A DNA stretch of 64,000 nt from an uncultured Alphaproteobacteria bacterium (GCA_937934135.1 CALHAW010000025.1:1-64000), one strand, 5' to 3'. Shown: positions 34,312-43,983, numbered from the stretch's first letter. The notes: generated by a model not told the origin, from the letters alone. Program-made: numbers and translations.

Positions 34312-35754
34312 ATGGACTTTAGACCCATTCTTTACGTGACTGGCATTTTGCTCTGCGCCCTCGCATTCAGCATGCTACTCCCGCTTGCGACAGATCTACT
34401 CAATAACAATGAAGACTGGAAAGTCTTTTTGGTATGTTCCATTTCTACGGCATTTTTTGGTGGCGCTCTCGTCCTCACCAATGCCAGCAAGAAATTTCAT
34501 ATGACTGTGCGCCAAACTTTTATTATGACAGCCTTCAGCTGGGTAACACTTGCGTTATTTTCTGCGCTCCCTTTCGCCCTTTGCGGTTTAAACCTTAGCA
34601 TTACTGACTCTGTTTTTGAGGCAGTCTCTGGTATCACCACAACGGGATCCACCGTGATAACAACATTGGAACAATCTCCTCCGGGCATTCTCCTCTGGCG
34701 GGCGATTCTACAATGGCTTGGCGGAGTTGGTATCATTGTCATGGCGCTCTCTGTCCTGCCTTTTCTAAAAGTCGGGGGAATGCAGCTTTTCAAGACTGAA
34801 TCCTCCGAAAGTGAGAAAGCCTTGCCGCGCGCACGACAGCTCGCTGCTTATATTGGTTTTATTTATATTGCTCTCACTTTTATCTGCATGGTTTGCTACA
34901 TGCTTTCAGGGATGAACAACTTTAACGCCCTTGCCCACGCCATGACCACCATCGCCACGGGTGGCTTTTCAACATTCGATAGTTCTTTTGCTCTCATGGA
35001 TTCTGTCTCTATTGAGCTAACTGCGATTGTCTTTATGTTACTAGGCGGCTTACCGTTTATTTTATTCGTGAAAGCCTTACGCGGTAGCTGGGCAGATTTA
35101 TTTAACGACTCACAAGTGCGCACCTTTCTTACGCTTGTCGTCCTCGCTATTATAACCATGACTGCTTATTTGGTTGTGCAAAATGGAACAGCATCCCTCG
35201 AAGCTTTACGCCGTGCGGCCTTTAACGTCGTCTCTATCATTACGGGAACAGGATATACCAATGGGGATTATGGCGCATGGGGCGGTTTTGCCGTGACGTT
35301 GATTTTCTTTCTGATGGTTATTGGTGGATGTGCGGGTTCCACCACTTGTGGAATTAAGATTTTCCGCTTTCAAGTGATCTATGAAGTCACGAAGGTACAA
35401 TTAAAACAGCTTATTTATCCCAATGGCGTGTTTACCCCCCATTATAATCATCAACCCATCCCAAGCGGTGTTGCTGCTTCCGTAATGAGCTTCTTTTTCA
35501 TTTACGCGCTCAGTTTTGTTATCCTTGCGATTGGCCTTTCCTTTATCGGGCTAGACTTCCTTACCGCTATGTCTGGCGCGGTGACTTCTATTTCAAATGT
35601 TGGACCTGGTTTAGGTGATGTTATCGGACCCGCAGGGACGTTTGAACCCCTGCCTGATGCCGCAAAATGGCTCATGTGCCTTGGAATGCTTATGGGACGT
35701 TTAGAGCTTTTCACCGTATTGGTGCTGTTTTTACCTCAATTTTGGAAAAGATAA
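34312..35754 (+). CDS. trkH: TrkH potassium uptake channel
   Basis: Membrane subunit of the Trk/Ktr system; takes up K+ with peripheral TrkA. 480 residues from the preferred ATG at 34312 (MDFRPILYVTGILL), rather than the tool start at 34276, matching family starts. The four selectivity-filter loops appear: VSGITTTGST, TIATGGFST, IITGTGYTN and SNVGPGLGD. About ten hydrophobic segments are seen. No trkA is nearby. A Shine-Dalgarno is not obvious. Confidence 0.93.
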   Translation: MDFRPILYVTGILLCALAFSMLLPLATDLLNNNEDWKVFLVCSISTAFFGGALVLTNASKKFHMTVRQTFIMTAFSWVTLALFSALPFALCGLNLSITDSVFEAVSGITTTGSTVITTLEQSPPGILLWRAILQWLGGVGIIVMALSVLPFLKVGGMQLFKTESSESEKALPRARQLAAYIGFIYIALTFICMVCYMLSGMNNFNALAHAMTTIATGGFSTFDSSFALMDSVSIELTAIVFMLLGGLPFILFVKALRGSWADLFNDSQVRTFLTLVVLAIITMTAYLVVQNGTASLEALRRAAFNVVSIITGTGYTNGDYGAWGGFAVTLIFFLMVIGGCAGSTTCGIKIFRFQVIYEVTKVQLKQLIYPNGVFTPHYNHQPIPSGVAASVMSFFFIYALSFVILAIGLSFIGLDFLTAMSGAVTSISNVGPGLGDVIGPAGTFEPLPDAAKWLMCLGMLMGRLELFTVLVLFLPQFWKR

Positions 35755-35796
35755 GCTTTACACCTTATATGAACTTTAAGCTCTATATGTGAACGT

Positions 35797-36360
35797 TTAA
35801 CTACGGGCGTTTATCTTGCCCACAATCTGCGTCACCGCTTTATCTAAATCACTCATGATCTTTTCTAAAAATTCAAACTGCCTAAACTCACGCTCTGAAA
35901 TTGATAAATCAGGAGGCAGCGTTAACGTCCGATCCATATTAATGGTATAGGGCGTGCGTGCGGTTCCATCATTTGCCACGGGGATCATCGTGATAAATAA
36001 GTTAAAGCTATACACATCGCGTTCATTTCCAAATAAAGAATCAAAATATTTAAGTTTTTGCGTTGTCTTTGTCATGCTTAATTTTTGAACATCAAACACC
36101 ATATGCCGTACACCCGTAACCAAATCAAAACGGCTTAAAGCATAATTTTCTAAAGTTAATTCGGGCGAGCGTATAAAAGAGGCCTGCGCCGGACGCTCAT
36201 ACTCCGTATAGTTTTTGCGTACCTCAACGCGCCCTTTCTGCACCGTATAAGGGGTTAGAGCGCTATAATCAAAAGACGGCAATGGCTTGCCCATTGGATT
36301 TGGGGAAGAACTGCACCCTGCCAATAAACAGGCTATACTTAAGGTTATAAATTTATGCAT
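35797..36360 (-). CDS. Hypothetical lipoprotein
   Basis: 187 residues. Signal peptide MHKFITLSIACLLAGC with lipobox LAGC (C16). The mature part has mixed beta content (YTVQKGRVEVRKNY, RHMVFDVQKLSMTKTTQKLKYFDS) and ends in helices (REFRQFEFLEKIMSDLDKAVTQIVGKI). No family recognised. It overlaps hslO by 8 bases at its start, so hslO and this gene form one transcript. Confidence 0.85.
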   Translation of the reverse strand: MHKFITLSIACLLAGCSSSPNPMGKPLPSFDYSALTPYTVQKGRVEVRKNYTEYERPAQASFIRSPELTLENYALSRFDLVTGVRHMVFDVQKLSMTKTTQKLKYFDSLFGNERDVYSFNLFITMIPVANDGTARTPYTINMDRTLTLPPDLSISEREFRQFEFLEKIMSDLDKAVTQIVGKINARS

Positions 36361-37309
36361 CTTTGTTCATCTTTATATTGATTTTATAATCCGTACTGCA
36401 AAATTCACATTTCATGGTGACGATCCCCTCTTCCGTCAATTCTTCTTGATCCTCATCAGGCATCATTTTTAAAACATTCTCAACCCGTTCTTGTGAACAA
36501 CGGCATTGATGGCGCACCATAACGGGATCAAAAATTCGTATTCCTTCTTCATGGAATAACCGTATTAAAATCGCATGTGCATTTAATTCGGGGGAAAGTA
36601 ACTCTTCCTCCGTACAGCTTTGCATCAAAATCATCGCGCGCCGCCAATCATCTTCATTTAAATTACTAGCATCACGCACACCTTTATCGGGGGCGTTCTC
36701 ACCGCCCTCTTCAGGCATGTGTTGCAACATTAACCCCGCAGAACGCCACTTACCATCGCGCTCACCTACGGCCATTTTAATACCTGTGTCAATTTGTTCA
36801 GACTGGGTGAAATAATGTTGCACGCACTCCACCAAAGACTTCCCCTTTAATTCAACAATACCCTGATATCGTTCTGTTTTCAGGCCATGATCAACCGTAA
36901 AGGCAATATGTCCCTTCCCCAATAATTGTGCCAAATGATTGTCTGATCCTTCACCTGCTTCTTTACGTGAAAATGCTGCCAACTGTTTATTTGCGACTGC
37001 AACACGTTCTTCATTAAAACTGGCACATCCACGAATTTCACCTTTGCTGGTCACATCGGCAATCAACATGCTGATCGGTCCATCCCCTTGCGTTTGTAGG
37101 GTAAAGATTCCATCAAACTTCAACATAGACGATAACATCGCGCATAACGTAATCGTTTCCGCCAATAATTGGTTTACAATAGGCGGATAATCATGCGCCT
37201 TTAAGATATCATCCAACACTTCATTAAACCGTACAATGCGCCCGCGAAGGCTCGACACTTCCAACTGAAACGGACGGATCATATCACCAGATAAATCAAG
37301 TTTCGCCAT
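36353..37309 (-). CDS. hslO: Redox-activated molecular chaperone Hsp33
   Basis: Holding chaperone switched on by disulfide formation and zinc release under oxidative stress. 318 residues. The redox zinc site is C269, C271 in RHQCRCSQ and C301, C304 in KCEFCSTDY. The N-terminal domain holds NQLLAETITLCAMLSSMLKFDGIFTLQTQGDGPISMLIADVTSKGEIRGCA. The gene follows the ABC permease with a 3-base gap and overlaps the lipoprotein by 8 bases. Confidence 0.97.
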   Translation of the reverse strand: MAKLDLSGDMIRPFQLEVSSLRGRIVRFNEVLDDILKAHDYPPIVNQLLAETITLCAMLSSMLKFDGIFTLQTQGDGPISMLIADVTSKGEIRGCASFNEERVAVANKQLAAFSRKEAGEGSDNHLAQLLGKGHIAFTVDHGLKTERYQGIVELKGKSLVECVQHYFTQSEQIDTGIKMAVGERDGKWRSAGLMLQHMPEEGGENAPDKGVRDASNLNEDDWRRAMILMQSCTEEELLSPELNAHAILIRLFHEEGIRIFDPVMVRHQCRCSQERVENVLKMMPDEDQEELTEEGIVTMKCEFCSTDYKINIKMNKDA

Positions 37310-37312
37310 TGT

Positions 37313-38134
37313 TTAACTCTTTATTCTATATCCGGTTTTCAACATCCAAAAAGCCAAGCTTCCGATCAAAATATTCGCAACAACCAATATAATAATACCC
37401 GTTGTTAAATCCCCATCAGCCTGCCCAATAAAGCCATATCTAAACCCATCAATCATGTAAAAGAATGGGTTATAATGCGCCACGGTCTGCCATCCTACGG
37501 GTAATTGCGTCACAGAATAAAATGTCCCCGAAAGAAATGTTAACGGCGTTACAAAGAAATTCGTAACCGCTGCAATATGATCAAATCTTTGTGACCAAAT
37601 CCCTGCCGCCAGACCAATGGAAGACAACAACATATTCCCCAACAGCCCAAATCCTAAGATATGCCAGAAAGAATGAATTTCAACACCCACGACCACCGCC
37701 ACAACCAAAATAGCGGAAACACCAACACTGACACCGCGACATATCCCCCCAATAATATATCCCCAAAATATTTCAAAGGCCGATAAAGGCGGCATTAAAA
37801 TATCAGAAATCGTGTCTGAAATTTTACCAATCATTAAAGAAGATGACGTATTGGCAAACGCATTTTGCACCATCGTCATCATCACTAAACCCGGTGCCAA
37901 GAACGTTAAGTAAGGAAGATCCCCTATCGTGCGCGTATTTCCGCCAAATGCCAACGCAAACACCGCATAAAACAACAACGTCATGATCACGGGCGCGACC
38001 ACCGTTTGCACGTAAACACTCGCAAAACGGCTCACTTCTTTTTTAATAAGCGTTTGCAGACCAACCCAATTCACGCCTTTCATATCTCTGGCGCCCAATG
38101 ATTGGGGACATGTCTGGTTATTTGTTTTGGTCAT
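37313..38134 (-). CDS. ABC-2 type transporter permease
   Basis: 273 residues from ATG at 38134; the track's 93-residue N-terminal extension is antisense of recX and is rejected. Six hydrophobic segments cover about 27-50 (SVYVQTVVAPVIMTLLFYAVF), 60-80, 103-125, 135-160, 165-190 and 245-265. The signature LTFLSGTFYSVTQLPVGWQTVAHYNPFFYMIDGFRYGFIG is typical of ABC-2 drug or polysaccharide exporters (NodJ/YadH type). The ATP-binding partner is not beside it. It lies 15 bases from the divergent recX start. Confidence 0.9.
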   Translation of the reverse strand: MTKTNNQTCPQSLGARDMKGVNWVGLQTLIKKEVSRFASVYVQTVVAPVIMTLLFYAVFALAFGGNTRTIGDLPYLTFLAPGLVMMTMVQNAFANTSSSLMIGKISDTISDILMPPLSAFEIFWGYIIGGICRGVSVGVSAILVVAVVVGVEIHSFWHILGFGLLGNMLLSSIGLAAGIWSQRFDHIAAVTNFFVTPLTFLSGTFYSVTQLPVGWQTVAHYNPFFYMIDGFRYGFIGQADGDLTTGIIILVVANILIGSLAFWMLKTGYRIKS

Positions 38135-38142
38135 GGTATGAT
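38134..38142 (+). promoter_or_regulatory. Extended -10 promoter for recX, probably leaderless
   Basis: TGGTATGAT: TG-N-TATGAT is an extended -10. The expected start, 7-8 bases downstream, falls on the recX ATG at 38150. There is no ribosome site. It overlaps the start codon of the divergent permease gene. Confidence 0.5.
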
Positions 38143-38149
38143 CTTTCTC

Positions 38150-38815
38150 ATGGATAACATGTTTCAAGATAAAGAAGAACTGCCCAAAAACAAAGGGGGT
38201 AAAAGGAATAATCGCCAGAATAATAAACAAAATAATAAACAGAATAATAAGCGCGAATTTAAACCTCCTAAGAAAATCAGCGAAAAATACCTCTATAATT
38301 CTGGTCTTGCCTATCTCCAACGCTTCCCCGCCAGCTCCGCGCACTTCAAAAGCGTGATGATGCGCAAAATCGACCGCTCCTGCCGTCATCATGAAGAACA
38401 AGACCGTGATCAATGTGAAGAATGGCTTGATGCTTTGGTTATAAAGTTCAAAGATTTGGCCTTACTGGACGATGCGCTCTATTTAAAGGGCATGGTAACA
38501 TCCTTGCGGCGGCGTGGGACAGCGGCGCGGCATATTGAAATGCGCCTCGTTCAAAAAGGTCTTGATAAACAAGAAATAAAACGCGCCATCGCGTATTTTG
38601 ACCGTGAAGAATTACAAGATGAACAAAATGGAGATTTTCACGCCGCGCTGATTTGTGCGCGTAAAAAGCGCCTCGGCCCTTATGATATTAATACCCGCTA
38701 TACACCTGATAAGGCCTTAGCAAAGCTTGCCCGTGCTGGCTACCCTTATGATATCGCACAAAAAGTTCTCGCGCTTTCTTATGAAGAATGTGAAGAAATA
38801 TCAACGATGTTCTGA
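38150..38815 (+). CDS. recX: Regulatory protein RecX
   Basis: Inhibits RecA filament growth. 221 residues from ATG at 38150 (MDNMFQDKEELPKNKGG), in preference to the tool start at 38102, which would overlap the permease. A low-complexity Asn/Gln/Lys N-terminus (RNNRQNNKQNNKQNNKRE) comes from a 12-base tandem repeat. The RecX three-helix units are seen: LYNSGLAYLQRFPASSAHFKSVMMRKI, LALLDDALYLKGMVTSLRRRGTAARHIEMRLVQKGL and LAKLARAGYPYDIAQKVL. Its end overlaps the histidine kinase gene by 37 bases, tail to tail. Confidence 0.88.
   Translation: MDNMFQDKEELPKNKGGKRNNRQNNKQNNKQNNKREFKPPKKISEKYLYNSGLAYLQRFPASSAHFKSVMMRKIDRSCRHHEEQDRDQCEEWLDALVIKFKDLALLDDALYLKGMVTSLRRRGTAARHIEMRLVQKGLDKQEIKRAIAYFDREELQDEQNGDFHAALICARKKRLGPYDINTRYTPDKALAKLARAGYPYDIAQKVLALSYEECEEISTMF
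38207..38254 (+). repeat. Four 12-bp tandem repeats inside recX
   Basis: Units AATAATCGCCAG, AATAATAAACAA, AATAATAAACAG and AATAATAAGCGC, coding Asn-Asn-X-X repeats. The unit length is a multiple of 3, so copy-number change would alter length without shifting frame. Confidence 0.8.
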
Positions 38816-41355
38816 CCTTCTTTGGTCTTGGCCACCCGTTTTTCTGGGAAAATAAGCGTGACCGTCGTTCCAATTCCTTTTTGGGAAACAATCTCAAGCT
38901 TACCACCATGAAGCTCAATTAATGACTTCACCAATGTTAACCCCAACCCTGTTCCAGATTTGGTTCTAGAATGCTCCGTTTCAATTTGGCCAAACGGCGA
39001 TAGGGCTTTTTCAATCTCTTCTTCCGTCAGTCCCACACCTGTATCCGTCACAGAAACACGCAGGCGTTGCTTGCTATCAATTTCGGCATCCAACATCATC
39101 AGGCTGTTTTCAGGACTAAATTTAATAGCATTCGCCATCAGATTTAAAAGCATTTGTTTAATGGCTTGTTTTTCACCAATAACGCTTAAACCAGCATCAA
39201 TTTTCTTATTCTCAATGCGGAAATTTGCTTCCTTAATCTTACCTTGCATAAGTTGCAAACAATCAGCAAAAATATCTTTTATATTCACCACGCCTTCTTG
39301 CAAAGTGCGTTCCCCCACTTCAATGCGTGACACATCTAAAATTTCATTTATGACTTTAAGCAAGCCATGCCCGCTCTCATAAATATTGCTCGCATGATCT
39401 TTATATTCTGTCGATGGTAATTTACCGTAAACTTCATTGCGAATAATTTCTGAAAACCCAATAATAGCGTTGAGCGGCGTCCGCAATTCGTGACTCATAT
39501 TGGTCAAAAATTCTGATTTTGCACGGTTGGCTAAATCTGATTCAACCTTCGCGTCTTGTAAGGCAATCTCGGCCTTTTTACGTTTATCAATATCTTCAAT
39601 ACTGCCCTCAAAGAATAAAAACTCTCCCTCATCATCCATCACGGCGCGCACATTTTCGCGCACCCAAATCACATCGCCATCTTTTGTTTGAACTTGCGCT
39701 TCAAAATGGGTTGATTTTTTTGACATCAGCACGTGATGTAAACATTTTTCACGCGCAACACTGTCTTTATATAATAATATATTGGCGTCTTGCACATTTT
39801 CTAAAACATCTTCAGGATTATCATATCCTATAATCTTTGCATAAGCAGGGTTTGCACTAATAATTTTTCCCTCTTCTGACATTTGATAAATACCGCCCGC
39901 TGCATTTTCAACAATTCTACGATATTTCTTTTCCGCTTCGAATAACGCTTGCTCTACGCGGCGGCGTTCTTCTATATCGGTGATTGTCCCCACAACACGT
40001 AATTCTTTATCATCATCCATCACCAACATGGACATCGCCAATTCTACGGCGCGATATGTGCCATTCTCGCTGCGTATTCTTGTGAAGGTTCTATAGGATT
40101 GCTTCTTTCCACTGATTAACTGGTTAAAATTTTCTTTTTGCTCTGCTTGGTCTTGGATATGCAGTAACCCGTTTAATTCCTGCCCCATTGATCGTTCCAC
40201 ATCAAACCCGGTTACGCTGTGCCATGCCTCATTCAAAAAGATGATTTTTCCTTTATCATCCATTTCAAAAATAATATCTGTCACCGCATTAATAATAGCC
40301 CGATGTTCCCGCGCAGATTTTTGAATAATTTTATTTAAACGCTCCCGCTCGCTCACTTCTTGGCTCATTTCAAAGTTTTTATGCGCTAACTCCTTATTCA
40401 TCTCTGATAATTTACGTGATTGATTTTGATTATTTCGAACATAAAGCGTTCCAATCAACGTCAACGTCACCCCAAACAACAACATTAAAAGCGGAATTTT
40501 CTGCAAGAATGACTCCCGCGCACTGATTTTCAATTTAATGCGCGTATTAATTTCTTTATCTGCAAAACTGCTTGAAATAACATTTAAAAACTGCCTTGAT
40601 CCTGCGCTTTGTTCACCATTAAAGAAGGTAAAAACATTGCGGTCTTCTGTGACATTTAAAATTTGAAGGTCAACAACAGATGTTTTTTCTAAAACCTCTG
40701 CCGTATCAATTAAATTTGAAAATTCTCCAACACCAAACAAATATCCCTTGCTGGTTGCTTGTTTAATAATAAAGCCGAATGGATTAACATCTTCAGCCTG
40801 TGACCTTGTTTGCAATACCTTATTGTTATTTGGAAGGTTAGAAACAAAAGCTATTTTTTCTTTTGCTTTCAGCCGCTCTTTGATAAAATTAACAAGCGTT
40901 TCTTGCGTTCCCAACGTCCCGTCATAGGGCGCGCTCGTCAATAATGAAGTAATAGTCCAGCTTTCACCTTCTGATTGAACATTGGGTTTAATCCATAAAA
41001 TCTGATCATAATATTGAATCCCCATATTTTCATCTTGGGCATAATTGACAAAATCATTTGCGCTAATTTTATCTGACATATCAATAACAGAAGACAGCGC
41101 ATATAAACTCTGCTGTGCTTCCTCAACATGACTTTGAATATATTGCTGTGTTTCTTGTGTAGATTTTAAGAGGCCTTCACGGACAACCTCATCAATAAAA
41201 ACACTTAAAATGCCAAACGCCGTAATGGTAAGAATTAAACCATTCAGAAAAACCATAAGCTGCGCAAGATTACCCGATAGCCATCCGCTACCTGGTTTTA
41301 TTGGATCGGGCATATTGAGACCCGGTCGATAATTATCATTCCCTGCAAAGCTCAT
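38779..41355 (-). CDS. CHASE-PAS-PAS sensor histidine kinase
   Basis: 858 residues. N-terminal membrane helix about 29-53; an extracytoplasmic CHASE-like sensor about 55-285; second helix about 288-305. PAS domains at about 350-460 (RAIINAVTDIIFEMDDKGK) and 475-590 (YRRIVENAAGGIYQMSEEGK). HisKA with H622 in FLTNMSHELRTPLNAIIGF, then a HATPase domain with LMANAIKFSP, VTDTGVGL and GTGLGLTLVKSLIELHGG. No receiver domain or response regulator adjoins, so it is an orphan kinase; its target and ligand are unknown. Convergent with recX. Confidence 0.93.
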   Translation of the reverse strand: MSFAGNDNYRPGLNMPDPIKPGSGWLSGNLAQLMVFLNGLILTITAFGILSVFIDEVVREGLLKSTQETQQYIQSHVEEAQQSLYALSSVIDMSDKISANDFVNYAQDENMGIQYYDQILWIKPNVQSEGESWTITSLLTSAPYDGTLGTQETLVNFIKERLKAKEKIAFVSNLPNNNKVLQTRSQAEDVNPFGFIIKQATSKGYLFGVGEFSNLIDTAEVLEKTSVVDLQILNVTEDRNVFTFFNGEQSAGSRQFLNVISSSFADKEINTRIKLKISARESFLQKIPLLMLLFGVTLTLIGTLYVRNNQNQSRKLSEMNKELAHKNFEMSQEVSERERLNKIIQKSAREHRAIINAVTDIIFEMDDKGKIIFLNEAWHSVTGFDVERSMGQELNGLLHIQDQAEQKENFNQLISGKKQSYRTFTRIRSENGTYRAVELAMSMLVMDDDKELRVVGTITDIEERRRVEQALFEAEKKYRRIVENAAGGIYQMSEEGKIISANPAYAKIIGYDNPEDVLENVQDANILLYKDSVAREKCLHHVLMSKKSTHFEAQVQTKDGDVIWVRENVRAVMDDEGEFLFFEGSIEDIDKRKKAEIALQDAKVESDLANRAKSEFLTNMSHELRTPLNAIIGFSEIIRNEVYGKLPSTEYKDHASNIYESGHGLLKVINEILDVSRIEVGERTLQEGVVNIKDIFADCLQLMQGKIKEANFRIENKKIDAGLSVIGEKQAIKQMLLNLMANAIKFSPENSLMMLDAEIDSKQRLRVSVTDTGVGLTEEEIEKALSPFGQIETEHSRTKSGTGLGLTLVKSLIELHGGKLEIVSQKGIGTTVTLIFPEKRVAKTKEGQNIVDISSHSS

Positions 41356-41443
41356 TTTTTCTTCTTAGTATAGACGAATTTTCCATTCAGGACGAATATC
41401 CTTTCCTTACAATGGCGTAATGTGGTTAAAAGATTACTAAGAT

Positions 41444-41470
41444 TTGACACTTAAAACGCTGTTTTATAAG
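41444..41470 (+). promoter_or_regulatory. Possible csaA promoter
   Basis: TTGACA (41444-41449) and TATAAG (41465-41470) with a short 15-base spacer, 14 bases before the ATG. The short spacer lowers confidence. Confidence 0.3.
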
Positions 41471-41483
41471 GATTTATTGCATT

Positions 41484-41819
41484 ATGACAATTTCATATGA
41501 TGATTTTATGAATGTAAGCATCCATGCTGGCAAAATTATCAAAGCCGAAATTTTCGCCGAAGCACACCGCCCTGCTTATAAGCTACAAATTGATTTTGGC
41601 GCGGATATTGGAATAAAGAAAAGCTCCGCCCAAATCACAGATCATTATACAATAGGCGATCTAGAAGGAAAAATCATTGCCGCTGTGACAAATTTCCCAC
41701 CCAAACAAATCGGCCCCTTTATGTCAGAAGTACTGGTGCTTGGCTTTCATGATACAGAAAATAAAGTCGTTCTGGTATCACCCGATAAAGACATCAAGCT
41801 AGGCGCACGCCTGTCATAA
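41484..41819 (+). CDS. csaA: tRNA-binding protein CsaA
   Basis: 111 residues; a complete CsaA, a tRNA-binding-domain OB-fold related to the C-terminal part of MetRS and thought to have chaperone activity. Motifs: VSIHAGKIIKAEIFAEAHRPAYKLQIDFG, SSAQITDHYTIGDLEGKIIAAVTNFPPKQIGPFMSEVLVLG and KDIKLGARL. AAGGA precedes the ATG. It sits alone between two histidine kinase genes. Confidence 0.94.
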   Translation: MTISYDDFMNVSIHAGKIIKAEIFAEAHRPAYKLQIDFGADIGIKKSSAQITDHYTIGDLEGKIIAAVTNFPPKQIGPFMSEVLVLGFHDTENKVVLVSPDKDIKLGARLS

Positions 41820-41848
41820 AACAAAATACCGCCTTATAAGAAATAATA

Positions 41849-43165
41849 TTATATTGGCAATGTCACGGTGACTTGCAGGCCACCATCCACGCTTTGCCCC
41901 AACGCAATATCACCGCCATGCGCCAAAATAATGTCTTTTGTAATAGGCAACCCAAGGCCCGTCCCGCCTGTCTTTTGATTGCGGGATGTTTCTTCACGAT
42001 AAAACGGCTTAAACACATCTTCGTAATGATCAGGATGAACCCCTTTTCCATTATCACTAAAAATAAGGCGCAACACGTCCTCATCAACCGTGAAGGACAC
42101 CGATAAAATGGTCGCGTATTTATGCGCATTGGAAAATAAATTAGAAAAGGCGCGTTCTATCGCAACAGGCTTTAAGAATAAAAATAATTCTGACAACTGT
42201 TTATCAACATTAACTTTCAATCCCTCACGCTCAAAATTATTTTTTAAACGCTCCAATAATCCAACAACATCAATACGCTCCATTTCCTCTTGTCCGTCAC
42301 CACGTGCAAATTCTAAATACGCATTCATCATCCGTTCCATATCATCAATATCGGATAATAACGCATTCTTATCGGCGCTTTCTTGCAATATATTGGCCTG
42401 TAATTTAATGCGTGTTAATGGCGTGCGCAAATCATGTGAAACCCCTGCCAGCATCGCTGTTCGTTGTTCAATTTGCCGGCTAAGGCGGTCACGCATCCCC
42501 AAAAATGCACGGGCGGCTTGGCGTACCTCGCTTGCCCCCTCTACTTTAAAAAACGGCACATCCCGCCCCTTACCAAAACGGTCCGCGGCAATGGCAAGTC
42601 TTTTAATAGGTCGTATTTGATTACGCATAAATAAAATGGCAACAACCATCAAAAGCGCAGACACACCAATCATATACATTAAGAACACATAACCCGATGA
42701 TGAAAATAAACGCCTTTCTGGCGATGTGATCATTAAAACCCCATTTAAAAATTGAACCTGTATCTGAATCCATTTTTCTTTTGTATCAATAATAATACGG
42801 TACGGCTCATCCAATGTTTTCTGTAGTTGATGGTCTAATGTTTTTTCAATAATTGCTGCACGCCATTGATATTGTGACGGCGTAAAATTCAATGTTGAAT
42901 TGTCAAAAAATTGAACACTTAATTGTAAATGCTCCAATGCTTTTTTGGTCAACATATCGCGTTGCGCATCATTTGACGCATATTCATAACGATCCACAAT
43001 TAAGGCAACCTCACCCGCAACGGCCACGGCCAACCTGCTGGTCATTCGTTCCCAATGCCTTTCAAAAAAAACATAAGTGCTAATACTCAAAATAAGCAAC
43101 ACAGGCACGGTCAAGATAATCAAAGACCGCCCCAATAAGGAACGCGGTAAAAACTTTTTAATCAT
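41849..43165 (-). CDS. EnvZ-type sensor histidine kinase
   Basis: 438 residues. N-terminal helix about 11-34, periplasmic loop about 35-155, second helix about 158-180, a HAMP linker with RNQIRPIKRLAIAADRFGKG, then HisKA with H244 in LAGVSHDLRTPLTRIKLQ and a HATPase domain with LFSNAHKYA and GTGLGLPITKDIILAHGGD. It is the partner of the preceding OmpR-type regulator, whose stop overlaps its start by four bases. EnvZ-like kinases respond to envelope or osmotic conditions; the actual signal is unknown. Confidence 0.93.
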   Translation of the reverse strand: MIKKFLPRSLLGRSLIILTVPVLLILSISTYVFFERHWERMTSRLAVAVAGEVALIVDRYEYASNDAQRDMLTKKALEHLQLSVQFFDNSTLNFTPSQYQWRAAIIEKTLDHQLQKTLDEPYRIIIDTKEKWIQIQVQFLNGVLMITSPERRLFSSSGYVFLMYMIGVSALLMVVAILFMRNQIRPIKRLAIAADRFGKGRDVPFFKVEGASEVRQAARAFLGMRDRLSRQIEQRTAMLAGVSHDLRTPLTRIKLQANILQESADKNALLSDIDDMERMMNAYLEFARGDGQEEMERIDVVGLLERLKNNFEREGLKVNVDKQLSELFLFLKPVAIERAFSNLFSNAHKYATILSVSFTVDEDVLRLIFSDNGKGVHPDHYEDVFKPFYREETSRNQKTGGTGLGLPITKDIILAHGGDIALGQSVDGGLQVTVTLPI

Positions 43166-43875
43166 CCCCCAACCCTCAATAAATATCCCTTACCACGCAC
43201 CGTTTGTAACAAGCGCGGATTACCGCTATCTTCTTCTAACTTACGGCGCAGGCGCGTAACTTGTACATCCACCGTTCTATTTTCGGGGTCAATATCGCAG
43301 GCAGTCGCCAAATCATCGCGTGATACAACATTCCCCGCCTTCGCCACCAGCACGGATAACATCCGCGCCTCGCCATCGGTTAAATTCACGTTCTGCGAAG
43401 CTGAGCATAATTCTTTATAGTCGACCTTATAAATCCACGGACCAATTTGGTATTCTTTAATATCTTCAGGTTCATATTTGGGACGACGGCGCAATATTGC
43501 CTCAAGGCGTAACGTCAATTCCCGTGGATCAAACGGCTTGGTTAAATAATCATCGGCTCCCGTTTCAAGGCCGCTAATTTTATCTTCAACCTCCCCCATT
43601 GCCGTTAATAATAAAACAGGCACATCATTTGTCTGACGCAATTCTTGGGTAAATGCTTTACCATCTTGGCCGGGCATCATGACATCCACTACCAACGCGT
43701 CATATTCCGCCATCTGCAATATTTCTTTTGCTTTGGCCGCATCCGCCGCCGTGCTAACAAAATAACCATGCTCTACCAGATACCGCGAGACCAGCTCCCG
43801 TATACGGTCATCATCGTCCACCACCAAAATATGGGGCAGCGCGGCAAAGCTCTCTATTTCATCAGGATATCTCAC
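43162..43875 (-). CDS. OmpR/PhoB-family response regulator
   Basis: 237 residues. Receiver domain with acidic D20-D22 (ILVVDDDDRIRELV), phosphoacceptor D64 (LVVDVMMPGQDG) and K109. The C-terminal winged-helix domain shows LTDGEARMLSVLVAKAGNVVSRDDLA and VDVQVTRLRRKLEEDSGNPRLLQTVRGKGYLL. Four-base overlap with the kinase gene makes a two-component operon, divergent from ilvE. The pair is a common alphaproteobacterial arrangement; targets are not known. Confidence 0.95.
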   Translation of the reverse strand: MRYPDEIESFAALPHILVVDDDDRIRELVSRYLVEHGYFVSTAADAAKAKEILQMAEYDALVVDVMMPGQDGKAFTQELRQTNDVPVLLLTAMGEVEDKISGLETGADDYLTKPFDPRELTLRLEAILRRRPKYEPEDIKEYQIGPWIYKVDYKELCSASQNVNLTDGEARMLSVLVAKAGNVVSRDDLATACDIDPENRTVDVQVTRLRRKLEEDSGNPRLLQTVRGKGYLLRVGG

Positions 43876-43983
43876 TAGATAGTTCTATCAGTTGCCCCCA
43901 CGACTGACAAGATTTCTAACAAGTAAGCTTGCATTTCAGGCCGTTTTGAAACAAAATTTACGAACAATAAAAGGAACAATATT

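Noticed and set aside
38135-38413. N-terminal extension of the ABC permease in the ORF track
   Set aside because: It is antisense to recX codons including the tandem repeat; family homologues begin close to the ATG at 38134.
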